A stretch of 64,000 nucleotides of DNA from Scenedesmus sp. ARA3. Lineage: Eukaryota > Chlorophyta > Chlorophyceae > Sphaeropleales > Scenedesmaceae. A program made the position numbers and the translations under genes. The DNA lies in assembly GCA_004335835.1 (NCBI GenBank), contig RWJK01001277.1:20012-84011 (forward strand), written 5' to 3'. This document shows, in pieces, positions 22,601 to 33,987 of this stretch. The notes under the pieces are model-generated. The model had not been told where the DNA came from and did not search any database. It saw nothing but the letters and a program-made list of their open reading frames with translations. Every line of letters starts with the position of its first letter. Positions within the stretch are counted from its first letter, which is position 1.

Positions 22601-23747
22601 CGTGCCTGGGCTGCCGCTACCTGTGGTGCTGGTGGATGAGGGGCTGCTGCTGGCCATGCGGGAGCGGCTAAGGGCAATGGCTGCAGCAGTGACGGCAGCA
22701 CAGAAGGAAGCCCAGTACCAGGTATGCTTGTATGGCCAGTGGGCCTTGCGCTGCTGCTATGCTATTTGCAATGCGTGTGTGCAGCACAGGCCCCTGCATT
22801 CGGCAACAGAACTGAAGAGCAGAGCACCCCCTGCTCTTGGGGTTTTCTGCCCAGCCGGGCACGTTGCTTTATCTGTCATGCCGATGCGACATGTATGCCG
22901 TCGCAGGTGCTGCGCCAGACTCAGGCGCTGAAAGAGTCCCTGGGGTTGAGCGACAGCCAGGCAGCCCAGCTGTCACGTGAGGTCGCACAGCTGCGCACGG
23001 CATTGGCAGAGACCCAGGTGGCGGCTGACACCAACCAGCAGCAGGTGTGTTGGCAGGGAGGTGCTAGGCAGGCGCAGCTTGGCAGCGCTGAGCACGCTGC
23101 CTGCTGTCATGCTGCGCTACTGCACGGCCGGACCCTTGGCTTGAGCGCAGTGCTGTTGCCGCCTGCATACACCATGCACCATGCTTTGCGTGCTTAGCTG
23201 CGGCAACAGCGACAGCACACCTATGAAGCATATGCGCAGTGCCCTCTGCCTACGATCAACCTGCTGCTGCCACCGGCTGCTGTATTTACTGCAATGCGCT
23301 GCGCAGGTGGCGAAGGAGCTGGAGTCGCTGCACGCAGCTGCTGCTGAGCAGCTTGAAGGGCTGTACGAGGCGCGGCTAGCGCTTGAGGGAGAGCGCCTGG
23401 CGCAGCTTGCAGCAGCAAAAGATGACCTGGAGCTCAGCCTCAAGGTGTGTGCGATTTGACTCGCAGAACTTCATACCACAGCTGCCTCTGGTGAAAGTGT
23501 TTGCTGTTGTGCAATGCGCAGTACATGCCGATGCATCCACATGCAGTTCAGGCCCTGCATTGACTGGCGCTACCCTGTGCTGGCCGGTGGTATGCTTGCT
23601 AGCAGTGCCCGACAACATGCGGGTGTTTGTGCTTGCCACGCTGAGCTGCTGTTGAGTGGCTGCTGCTGTGTATGTCTGCAGGAGGAGATGCGGCGCCAGG
23701 CTGCAGCTGCACAACGACAGCTAGCTGAGGTACACAACATGTACAGG
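16680..23747 (+). CDS. CFAP57: Cilia- and flagella-associated protein 57 (WDR65), 3'-incomplete
   Basis: Eighteen exons can be placed: 16680-16729, 16829-16949, 17143-17256, 17472-17569, 17737-17815, 18001-18155, 18413-18780, 18939-19340, 19533-19645, 19873-20023, 20187-20658, 20913-20980, 21182-21972, 22221-22371, 22559-22722, 22909-23044, 23309-23443 and 23682-23747, about 1,200 codons. The order of WD repeats fits CFAP57: start SFAYGFSTSIQGNVCHLEGQ, GGMLAVGTSTGRIMVYSETG, ALHPSGFMAALGSSEGLRTY, then VFSGDDRRLVSSGAGGAVYF with WDMSTG. After the propeller comes a coiled-coil (KESLGLSDSQAAQLSREVAQ, VAKELESLHAAAAEQ). In Chlamydomonas the homologue FAP57 is an axonemal adaptor for inner dynein arms. 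The exon at 21182 carries a long Ala/Ser/His/Gln-rich insert not expected in the animal protein. No exon was found after 23747, so several hundred residues of C-terminal coiled coil are missing. Confidence 0.88.
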
Positions 23748-24195
23748 TGGGTAGCATCGTGGGACTATGAAATGTTTCACTAGTGGTGCATTGATAGTGG
23801 GGTTTCCAGGTGCGCTGCCATGTCAACGGCTCAGCAGAGGGTCGTAAGCATCACTACTCAAGGCACCGTTCTTACGCCTTGAGGCAACATAATTTTGCGG
23901 CGGAAGAGCAGTGGATATCAGTGCACACATTATACCGCTAACTGTCCTATCAGCAAAGCCAACAGGAAAGCTGGCTCTGGCTACCGCAAAAACCTCTGAA
24001 AATGCAACGATCTCACCGGGAGAGGTCTGTTACAGAAGAAGAAGAGGGGTTACACGGTGTCTGTTACACACAGAGAGAGAGAGAGAGGGGTTACACTGGT
24101 GTACTCACGCGGCATACGCCACCACTAACACTTGAAAGGATTTGAAGCTGCAAACAGCTCAGCTCGGGCTGTCACTCAAATGAGGTTCAACCCCA
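23748..24195. other. Unassigned sequence before the gap
   Basis: About 450 bp with a short GA dinucleotide run (24070-24090). It should contain the rest of CFAP57 if the locus were intact, but no exon with a usable acceptor and coiled-coil content is visible. Confidence 0.5.
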
Positions 24196-24245
24196 NNNNN
24201 NNNNNNNNNNNNNNNNNNNNNNNNNNNNNNNNNNNNNNNNNNNNN
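24196..24245. other. Assembly gap (50 N)
   Basis: Fifty N characters, a conventional placeholder length for a scaffold gap, so the true distance is unknown. Just after it (24246-24293) are loose TTAGGGAA-like motifs (three to four irregular copies), which resemble but do not form a telomeric array. Confidence 0.95.
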
Positions 24246-24619
24246 TATAGGGAAGCCTTAGGGAACGGCTTAGGGAATGGTTAGGGAAAGCAGTTGTAAG
24301 TGCAGTGCTGACATTCGCATACGACATAGGTAAGACATAGCTACGACATAGTCATTCAGCACCACCCTGCCCAGCATCAGCCTGCGATGCTGGATCAATT
24401 GTAAGTGCTCCCAACTCTAGTACCACAGGATAACACTGACAAGCTCAAACAAATGCCACAGTATCACACTGCTGCGGCACTGCCTAGCCACACCAGCTAC
24501 AACACCTGGCCTGTTATACCAATTGCACGGCTTCGATTCTATCGACGTACGGGCTGTGAACGAACGGCTGGCAAGCAGGCAATGTGTACAACTGACTGTA
24601 GAGATGCAGGCCAGTCAGC

Positions 24620-24627
24620 TGCACGGG
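24620..24627. repeat. Left target-site duplication of the MITE
   Basis: TGCACGGG directly before the left terminal inverted repeat, identical to 25126-25133. Confidence 0.9.
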
Positions 24628-25125
24628 AAAGGGGGTGTCGACTCCCCTAAACTCCTGTCACACCCCTTGGGGCGGAGGGGTGAATGGTGGAAGTTAGTGA
24701 TTCTGCTTGCACAGCTGTGTTGTACGTGGTCTGAAAGGGCCAAAGCAACATAGTGAAATTTAGCTTTTTTACCTCCTAACTTCCCAAAGAGAGCCTCTTC
24801 TCTGGGAGTCAAGGGAAGTTAGGGCAGCAGCTAACCTTCCTAAATCCCAGGCTGTCACTCATTCCTCCCTGCACGTGCCTTGCCACTAAATCCCACTAGC
24901 CCCCAACTTCCCCAGTTTCTGCTTTGCCCACTGAAATTTAACCCCCAACTTCCAATGTTTCACCCCCTTTTTTGAGGCATTGAGATTTAAGTGGATGCTA
25001 CCATACACGCAGCCTTGTGAAGCTTCTTAATAGATTTCTGCCGATTCCTAAAGTACTAACTTCCACATTTTACACTTCTGCCCCAAGGGGTGTGACAGGA
25101 GTTGGGGGGAGTCAACACCCCCTTT
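24628..25125. mobile_element. 498-bp non-autonomous DNA transposon (MITE)
   Basis: The two ends are inverted copies. The left end begins AAAGGGGGTGTCGACTCCCC and the right end, reverse-complemented, begins AAAGGGGGTGTTGACTCCCC. The match continues for about 68 bp with a limited number of mismatches, including the shared blocks AACTCCTGTCACACCCCTTG and TGTGGAAGTTAGT (left GGTGGAAGTTAGT). The element is flanked by an identical 8-bp direct repeat TGCACGGG (24620-24627 and 25126-25133), the footprint of insertion. It has no coding capacity. An 8-bp duplication is typical of hAT elements and also seen in a few other superfamilies, so the assignment is open. Its base composition is visibly poorer in CAG than the host DNA. 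Confidence 0.93.
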
Positions 25126-25133
25126 TGCACGGG
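25126..25133. repeat. Right target-site duplication of the MITE
   Basis: TGCACGGG directly after the right terminal inverted repeat, identical to 24620-24627. Confidence 0.9.
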
Positions 25134-25369
25134 CACGCTGCTGCTGTAGAGCAAGTGCTGCAATGGTGCTGGTGCGCTGTAGCCTGCACGTGAGCAGGGG
25201 ACCCACACGTTTGACTGACAGCAAGGATTACTGAGGAGAGTATGCTGAGCAGTGGTTCCATGTCAGCTGCACGTGAGCAGGTGACAGAATAGAGCGACAC
25301 TGGACAGACTCTACACAGACAGAGCCAACACAGCAGCGAGGTCAGCTGCCCCAACTTCAGCAGCCGCAA

Positions 25370-25386
25370 CACAAATGCATCAGCAT

Positions 25387-25418
<32 letters not shown>

Positions 25419-25830
25419 CAGGCACCAGCAGAGTCTGCAATGCAGCAGCGGTGGCAGCAGCGGCAGCAGCAGCAGCAGCAAAATGCACCAGCGTTGCTGG
25501 CAACAGCAGACGCCAGCAGAGTCTGCAGTGCAGCAAGCAGCATCAGTGCAGCGGCAGCAGAAATGCAGCAGCAGCAACAGAAGCAGCACCAGCTGAAGCA
25601 GAAGCACCAGGAGAACGGAACTTCAGCAAGCAGCAGCGGCAGCAGCAAAAATGTAGTGGCAGCAGCAGGAACAGAAGTAGCAGCAGCAATGCAGGAGCAG
25701 CAATGCGCATGCTGCAACGGCAGTGCAGCAGCAGCAATGCAGCAACAGCAAAACACCAGCAGCAACGCAACAGCAGAGGCAGAAGCAGCAGCAACATCAG
25801 CCGCTGCTGGCAGCAGAAAGTCGGTGCTTT
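25370..25830. repeat. CAG-rich low-complexity tract
   Basis: About 460 bp dominated by CAG, AGC and GCA triplets, with 11 perfect CAG units near 25386-25418. Long open frames exist on both strands simply because the triplets contain no stop, and they translate to Gln/Ser/Ala or Leu/Cys polymers. No domain or splice structure supports a gene. Confidence 0.75.
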
Positions 25831-25870
25831 GAGTGCTTGTTTTGCCCAGCAGCATGTCATGATCAGCACC

Positions 25871-27139
25871 CAGCAGAGCTTCCGAGGAGCTCCCTTACCG
25901 CTCGATCGGTCCTGGCACGGTATGGTACACCTGAAAGAAATTAAACTTCAGCCTCAGCGTCTTTGAACACGCACAAGTTGCAGCCGAACTCATGCTCACC
26001 AAGAACAGCGCAACCCGTCGTACTGCAGGCTTGAGCTATCGATAGCTGAGCATAATACCAAAGTTATGTAATTGGAAGCTGCGTTCAGGTGTATGCTGAG
26101 GCGTTTTGCGGCATATTTGGGTGGCCACACGCTCGGCGCGTGCAGCAGGTTATCCCACACACCTGCCGGACAGCTGCGGGAGCGGTTTTCAACGATCCAA
26201 CCGTCAGACAGCAGAAAGGCGACGATGATCTGCAGCAAATAATTCAATAAATCATTAGATACTCATTTCACCACGTCCAATGCCCAACCCAGCTACCGTG
26301 GGTGAGGATCGGTGAGCGATGAGCCTCTGCATGCGCACTGGCACTGCCACACAGCTCCGCACACACGCACACGACGACAGCCAGGCTTCACGCGACCTAG
26401 AAAACTCCATGTCATGCTGGTTTCATCTTGCAGGAGACAGCTCGCCCGCAATAGTGCACAGTTGCACAGCTAACAAGGTCGCCCAAAACGCTTGGCCTGT
26501 TGCCTGCACTGTTTGCAGCCGTTCGACGTGCTGCATATATGTTATCATGGATGTTATTTGTGAATGAAAACAACGCTGGGGCGATTGGTGCACTGTACGA
26601 GAAGAAATCGCCAAAAGTGTAAAAAGAAGTTAATAAGACGCGGAGGGTGCCTAGAGCGGCTCTAGTAGAGCCTCGCCATAAATGGCAGGCCAACTCGGGG
26701 TTCTCACCAGCACTGTTTGAGAGTTGCAAGGCATCCGCATCTCGCGTCATTTCTAGTCGTGGTGCTGGCAGTTAGTTGAGGCGAAACACTCATGGTTTCC
26801 CTTGCCATTCTAATGTCGTTGTTCAAAACGTAAGCAACACAAGACTGGACCTTGGGCTGCGCATGCACAATATACATGCAGACAGAGAACGCACACCAGC
26901 CCATCATCATCATCATCATCATGTTACCCATCAAGCCATAGCATCAACGCCAGCCCATCACTGGATGCATGCCCGCCACGTGTATATGGCCCAGTATTTA
27001 ACCACACAGCCGTGCGCTGGCCATTGCAAGTGCCAGTACATGGTGCAAACGACAACACAGCAACAGTACTGTGTCAGCACGCAGCAGATGCCAACAGTAC
27101 TGTCCAGGCCATCAGCGCCTCGCATGCAGCCCCAAGCAC
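25871..27139. other. Region without an identified gene
   Basis: About 1.27 kb, less CAG-rich. An 83-codon minus-strand frame (26247-25996) has ordinary amino-acid composition and could be an exon or an old gene fragment, but no family was recognised. A short CAT triplet run lies at 26903-26923. Nothing else is supportable. Confidence 0.4.
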
Positions 27140-27345
27140 ACCACGACTAAAGGCCGCAGCAGTGGCAACTGCGGCTGCTGCCCTCTCTACTACCGCTACT
27201 ACGGCTGCGGCTGTGCGACAACTACTGCTGGCAGGCTGGACTTGTGCGTGTGCCGGGACGCCTCCGCGCAGACCGCCTGCTGCTGCTCAGTCAGCAGCTA
27301 GGTCAAGCCATGTGCATTCAGGTGCTCCTGCAAGCAGCACAGGGA
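27140..27345 (-). pseudogene. Dead copy of the terminal exon of the OPR-like gene
   Basis: On the minus strand this segment matches the exon at 31234-31091, including the same acceptor context (TGCTTGCAG|GAGCAC). The live copy reads HAHGLAKLLTEEQLAACAEA. This copy reads HAHGLT, then a stop, then LLTEQQQAVCAEASRHTH, and ends in another stop. It lies immediately downstream of the decayed F-box/LRR gene. Confidence 0.8.
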
Positions 27346-27513
27346 GCACACGCTTCCCACCCAAGCCAAAGCCAAAAGTGACCACACTGCTCCCTAACAT
27401 GGCATGCCATGCTCCAGCTGCAGTGCTTTGCTGTTGACACCGCATCAGGAGTTACGCAGGGCTCATTGGCACTGAGAAGAACTTGTGTGGCAGCTAGCAG
27501 GCGCCACAGCCCT

Positions 27514-30202
27514 CTAAAGAGCGCCATGCTTCAGCTGCGGGACAGCATCACGATCCGCCACCTGCGCAAGACGTACCGCCAGCTGTGCTGCTGCTGCGGC
27601 CAGCCGCTGCTGCTGCAGCCCAGCCACGTGGCCCTGGGTGCCTGCAGTGCAAGTACACGCAGCATCGTGCTGTGACAGCATGTTGTGACAGCATGCTCTG
27701 TGCAGAGCAGCCATGTGCTGCACTGGCAGTTACATTGCATGCGGGCCACGCGCCACGCACAGGGCCCAGGCCAGGTGCATCACACAGCAAAGATAGGCAG
27801 GCTGTCTGCACGCGAGCTGCAGCACTGACATGCCACTGCCAAGATGCAGGTTGCAGCCAGCAAGCCTCAGCTCATTGAAAAATGTCTGCTTCGGAGCAGC
27901 GTGCACAATCATGGGGTGCAGGCGTTCTGCTCTCACCTATTTGCAGTGCTGTCAGCTGCTACAGTGCCAGCTGCCCACAAATGCCACCACTGTGCTGGTT
28001 GCTGCGCGCACAGCAAGTCAGCAGCTGCAGCCACACGGGCGGCAGCGTGCCCTGCACAGCAAACACGTCAGGCAAGCCGATGGTTAGTAACACCACTTGT
28101 AACATGGCTGTGCAACGATCAGCACTAGCAGAAACGCTGGTGCTGGTTCAGAGCCTGCCATAGCGCACAAATCACAGAACCGTACCGTAATGCAGGCTGC
28201 ACCGTATCTGCACCAGTGTGGCGATATTGGATGCAGCAGTGGTGGCCACCAGAGTCTGCATTGCTTGGGCTTGGCAGCACTTGATTTACTCAACGCTTGT
28301 GAGCCGCTGATGCTGTGCTGCCCATACGCAACTCCCTACCTGCACAACCGCAGCCAAATGCAGCCAGTAACCAGAGTGCCGTAGCACAGCGCACCTGCTG
28401 CTCAAGCACCAAGCATTCACCATCACAGCCGTAGTTGTCGCTGTGAATGTCTCCAGCAAAGTCTGTTGACACTTCGCGGCTGATGCCGCAGCCACCAACT
28501 GCCAGCCGCGTCAGCTGCCGCAGGGCAGTCAGCTCCAGCAAGCCTCGATCAGTGAACTCACTGGATGCATACACACCCAGTGACCTGAGGCTGCTCAGCT
28601 GCTGTACAGCTGCGCCAGCACATCGCACGCCACATCATCAGTCACAACGGCACCACCAACACACAGGTCGCTCAGCGCTGTCAGCTGCAGCAGCGGGCTC
28701 AAATCTACACCAGGCTCCACCACGCCAGCAATCCACAGCTGCTTCAATGCAGGACAGCAGCTCACCAGTCGCCTAAGGCTAACTGCACCCAGGCACTGGC
28801 CTACGAACCTCACAAATGTTCCGTATCCTCTACTGCCAGCAACATAGTCCCAGATATCACCAGGCACGCCCAGCACCAGCTGCTTGAGCTGCGGCAGCTG
28901 CCGCCCAGTTGCAAACAAGTGCTGGCCGCAGCCGGGCTGCAGGATGGCAGCCGTGTTTGCAAACATGGCATGATCCCAAGACAACTCGAGCTCTGTGATG
29001 TGCGGCGACAGCGGCAGCAGCGCCGAGTACCCAGCTGCACCAGTTTCAGGCAATGGTTCAAGCATGTGATTTTCATTGCTTATGACCAAGCTTTCCAAAC
29101 GCGTCAATGCAGGCAGCACTCGCGCCAGGGTGAGCAGTGCATGCGATGACAACAGGCCGTGCAGCTTCAACTCGCGCAGCTGCTGCATGCTGCTGCAGAA
29201 ATCAGGCAACAGCGTCGCAACCGCATATCCATCTTCGTCACATACAATATTGTCTTCACAGACCGTGCACACATCCAAGTGCTGCAGGTTGGTAAGTGCT
29301 GCCAGGTCAGGGCACAAGCTGCTGCTGAGCTCCTGCTGGCCACCCCATATCATCTCAAACCTCGTCAGCAGCAGCGGCAGCCGCAGCAACGTGCCTGGTG
29401 AAGTGACGGCACCATGCAGTACCAGCTCCTGCAGCTGCTGTAAGCAGCTGAACGGCGCGGCTGCTTTCTTCGGCAGCAGGTCTGTGCTCAGCGCCAAGCT
29501 TGTCAGCTGCATCACGCCGCTGAGGCCCAGCAGTACAGCCTGCTGCAGCTGCCACTCCTGCTGCTCCCGCTGCATGTACTGCAACCCAATCTTCTGCGGC
29601 GCTACACCTTTGAGCTGCAGCTCCTGCAGTCCAGTCAATGCTGACAGGCCGCCAAGGCCGGCATGGCCAGCGATATGTACATGCTCCAACACCAGAGAGG
29701 TCAGGCTGGTCAAGCTACGCAGTGCCTGCTGGCTGCTACAGGTGCTGCTGCTGCTGCTGCTGCTGCTGGCATGTGAGTGCCTTTCTTCTGGCTGCTGCAG
29801 CTGCTGCAAGCTGCATGCATCTGCATGTAGCAGCAGCTGGCACCCACACACGTACAGCTTCTGCAGCCGCTGCAGCTGCGCAGCAGGCAGCTGCAGGACC
29901 TTGGGAGCGATGGAAACATCTCCAAGGGACGTGTCATCATCAAATACACAGGTGTCAAAAACCAACAGCTGTGTAACTGCCGCTGCATGCTGCAGTAACC
30001 ACTGCCCCAAGCTCTTCAATTTGAAAACAGTGAGAGGCTGAGTTGTGGGCTCCAGCCTCACATCACTGCTGGCTGCTACTGCTGCTGCGCGCCAGGCTCT
30101 GCACACACGCGCGCAGCTGCCCAGGCGCTGCTGCTGCTCCACATGGCGCAGCACATTGGTCACCAGCTCCCCTGGCAGCTGAGTCAGGGGGGTGTCTTGG
30201 AT
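27514..30202 (-). pseudogene. F-box/LRR gene copy, probably a pseudogene
   Basis: Three minus-strand segments correspond to the three exons of the plus-strand paralogue at 46627-49320: 30202-28395, 28051-27937 and 27641-27514. The N-terminus (TQLPGELVTNVLRHVEQQQR, then CARVCRAWRAAA) is an F-box and is followed by leucine-rich repeats (LTGLQELQLKG, LTSLALSTDLLP, LRELKLHGLLSS). Two lesions are visible. An 11-nt insertion near 28600-28615 (CAGCTGTACAGCAGCTG where the paralogue has CAGCTG) shifts the frame and creates a stop, and the second exon has an in-frame TAG near 27960. An alternative upstream extension in frame reaches an ATG near 30376. If expressed, a truncated F-box protein that still has most repeats is possible. 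Confidence 0.7.
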
Positions 30203-31090
30203 CTGAAAGCAACCAGGGGCAGCAGCAGGCAGCAGAGAATTGGGGACTACAGCTGCATGAGGCGTAGCACACGCCAGGCACTGGTCTCTGCCAGCCAGCT
30301 GCATGCAGGCAAGGCCACAGCAACTGCAAAATTGCTTTGATTGTGAACTTTTGACTGATGTTCTTACATCGTGCACAAGGAGGGCACACAGATCTCAGCT
30401 TCTCTGTTGTTGCTGCTGTAGCACACAGCTGTGTGCTGGTTGTCGTCATAATGCAGGCCATCCCGCACCTGGCACTGCAGATCCATGCCCTGCGACAATG
30501 CCGACATGATTAAATGCTCTGTTAAGATAGGCATCCCACGCCCGCGAGCTGGTGGCGAGAAGAAAAAGGTTGCTCAAGCAGAGCTCGGCTGATGTGGCAA
30601 AACAAGAGGTCCAGCCGTGACATAGCAAAAGCACACTACTACTGCACCAGGCGTGTCGCAGCTATGCGCTCACGCATACGAGAAGAAAACCGGAGAAGTA
30701 AATCCGTGTGACACAGTTACATTGGAGTTCACATTGCGAGCTCCCAATGGGGCCTTAGCATGAGCAGACCGTCCTGCCGCGTCGTGCAAACGCAAGATGT
30801 CGATGTTTCAGAATGCACGTCACCGCTTGAGGCTGCACATGCGCATCAGAGAGTGACCGTGTCTGGAAACGGGTGAAGTGCCTGTCGAACTCGCTGAGTT
30901 GTGCATGTATCTCCTACGCCTGCTGGCGGGTGCAAGGTTATGCCGTGAACAACATGCCAGCATACTGAGCCAAAGCTGGAATAACATAGTCCAGGGGAGC
31001 ATGGCCTTGCGTGAAGGAAGCGTAGCCATAGCTGCGACTGCTCTGGCTGTTTCTGCTTGGATGCTGCTGCTGCTGCGGCGGCGGCGGCTG
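30203..31090. other. Spacer between the F-box/LRR copy and the OPR-like gene
   Basis: About 890 bp. An open frame continues upstream of the F-box exon to about 30376. The rest has no recognisable coding exon. Confidence 0.45.
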
Positions 31091-32903
31091 CTACTGCTGC
31101 TGCCACTGCTGCTGCAGCTGTGCGACAACTGCTGCTGGTGGGCTGGCCCTGTGGGTGTGCCGCGACGCCTCTGCACAAGCTGCCAGCTGCTCCTCAGTGA
31201 GCAGCTTGGCCAAGCCGTGTGCGTGCGGGTGCTCCTGCAAGCAGCACAATACGTAGACGCTTTCAAGCCAGACATGACCACATCGATTGCTATTGCCGAG
31301 TGACATTCCGCGACATGTCATGCTCCTATGAGGTTACTGCTGACAGAGCAAGGGGGCAGGGATGATTTGGGGACTGCTGCAGTGAGAAAGAGGCAGCCCA
31401 CAGCACCACGCGACGGCAACTGACATGCCTTGCCATCTCCCTGCTAATGCATGCTAGCAGCCATGCTTTTGTCAGGCAGCTGCGGCTCCTGCATCGCAGT
31501 TGATCTGCATGCTAACACCATCTGACACTGACTACATGCCGGCACCATGCAAGAACACTGCTGCGCCTTGTCCAAACAACAGGTGCTGCAAGATGGCTGT
31601 CACTTTCCTGGACAATCTTGTGAACTGCCTGCAATGCGCAGGGTGCACGCCCCGCTCTACTCACATGCAGCAGCCAGCCGTGAACGCGCCACAGCAGGCG
31701 AGCGTCAGCAGCAGACAGCGGCTCCTCCTGCTGCTTGATGGTGGCAGCAGCAATCAGCGCCTTCACATCGCCAGCCAGCTGCAGCAGCAGTTGAACCAGC
31801 TGCACCAAATTAGATGGCAGGGCCAGCAGTAGGAGGCTGCAACAGGCAGCAGGGACTCAGCTGCTGGAAGCTGCTGTGCCCCGAGCAGCTGTGAAGGCGT
31901 TGCCTCACAACAGCTCGCAGTCCTCAATTTGAGAGCTGAAACTGCCAACAGCATGCAGCAAACGCATCCTGCAACAAATCTTGTATCATGCACAAAAAAC
32001 TTGCTGGCAGCTGCCAGCAGTCCCACCTGCGTCATCTTCAGTGCTGCCACTGCCCCACTCAGCGTAGCTGCCAGGTAGGTGCGCTCCTGCTGCTGAGAGG
32101 GCAGCAGCGCGCCATGGCCGTGTGTGCGGTGCATCAGCTGCCTGCAGCAGCAGCAGCAGTGGCAGCAGCCATGGCATTTTCAGCATGATTGTTGCGGACT
32201 TCATCAACACCACAGCAGCGACACAGTTCTGCAGCAAAAGCAACGCTGCACAAGCAGGACAGGAATGAACCTTGAGCAACGTACATGATCAACAAGCAGC
32301 AGCCACAGCTGTTTACCGACAGCAGGTGTTCCGAGCCGCACCTGCCGTGCTGCATGATGTCAGCCATCAGCTGCTCGTCCTTGAACCGCAGACGGCTGCA
32401 GGCGCTGGCCACCTGGCCGCAGCAGCGCGGGGCAAAGCAGCAGGAAGAACACACAGCGTGTGGCAGAGCGGATGGTTTGATGGTACACTGGCATGCAGGC
32501 ATGCCCGCAGGATTGGCCATGGCTGGTGTGCCACACCAGCCCTGAGGGCGCTGCTTGCAGTTCGTTCATCCGAATGAATGAATGAATGAGCTACGCGTGG
32601 TGTGTTCACACTTAACACCCGCGTAAGTTAAGGAAGGGGACGTGTGTGGCGATGAGGGTACCTCATGCGCCTCCACGCCTCCTACCATTAGTTCATCCGA
32701 CATTCACACAGCATTGTATGTCGCGGAATGACTGCTGCGTGCTGCATCTAACAGCCCAGCGAGTCTAGTAGCCCCACCTCAGCTAGATCCCGCGCTGTGG
32801 TGTGTGGCAGCCACTGCTGCCCTACTGCTGCAGCAGCATGGAAGAAGTTCATGGCCCGGCAGCCCAGCTTGCCACACGCTGACATGGCAGTGCTGACGTC
32901 CTG

Positions 32904-32949
<46 letters not shown>

Positions 32950-33332
32950 TCAGGAGTCAACGGCCAACACAGGGGCGTGGTTGCATGCACACACCAACGT
33001 ATGCGTCTTTGCTGGCTGATGCATCGCCACCACTTGGTAAAGTTTGCTGTCAGCAGCTTGCATTGTACGCGTCCCTGCAACAACAATGATACCCACATGT
33101 GCACTCCAGCCCTTGAGCCGTGGTGTGCTGGGTCCCTCCAGCAGCTGCAGCGCACAGTGCTGTGCAAACGGCACAGCAATGGCGTGCTGCCCAGAGCCCC
33201 CAGAGGCCAGCCGTCCAAGCGCAAGCAGCGAGTTTGCAACAGCCTGCGGGCTGCCGTACGCGATCCTCTGCAGCTGGGGAAGACCCAGCAGCTGCAGCCA
33301 CACCTGCTGCAGCGATGCTGCTGCTGCCTGGC

Positions 33333-33365
<33 letters not shown>

Positions 33366-33951
33366 CTGGCAGTTGCTGCAGCTCGCTGACAGCCCACAGC
33401 GTGTTAGCTAGCGCCTGCGCATCTGTTACTGCTAGCAGCGACGGCTGCGCTAGGGTTTGCAGCAGCAGCAGCAGCTCCTGGGCGCCCATTGCGCAGCCCA
33501 GCTTTGCATGTGCCCACAGTACCTTTACAATGGACTGGCAGTCTGCTGCTGCTGGTGGTGCCCTAGACAGCAGCACTGCCAGCTGCAGCGCCAGCACCTG
33601 CATTGCCAGCTGCACCTGCTCAACTGCCAAACCCGGCACAACGCTGCTGCTGCTGCTGCTGGTAGTTTCAATGCCTGCTCCTGCTGACTCGGCTGGCGGC
33701 TGCTGTGCTGTTCCTGCTGTAGCTAATGCATATGCTAATGTGCTGATGTCCTGTGCATTGGCCTGCCCAACACATTCTGGCTGCATGAATGCTGCAACTG
33801 TAGCGCTCCATAGCTGCTCATTGCTGCAGTGCAGTTTGGCGCTTGCATACAGCACACCAGCAAGCTCACGAGGCCGTGCTTGAGGCAGTATGGCAAGCCA
33901 GCCTGGCAGCAACAAGTTCACCAGCTCTTCTGCTGGTGCTGCTGCTGCTGG

Positions 33952-33987
<36 letters not shown>

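Noticed and set aside
24246..24293. A true telomeric array
   Set aside because: The motifs are irregular, few and embedded in ordinary sequence with genes on both sides.
25112..25966. Long open frames on both strands through the CAG tract
   Set aside because: CAG/CTG triplets have no stop codon in any frame, so long frames are expected. The translations are homopolymeric and no splice sites or domains support a gene.
26704..26934. Minus-strand frame with a Met run
   Set aside because: It is produced by a short CAT triplet repeat. There is no other coding evidence.
28598..28620. GTACAGCAG inside the 11-nt insertion of the minus F-box copy as a micro-intron
   Set aside because: Removing 9 nt does not restore the frame. 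Only loss of the whole 11 nt does, and that segment lacks GT-AG ends.
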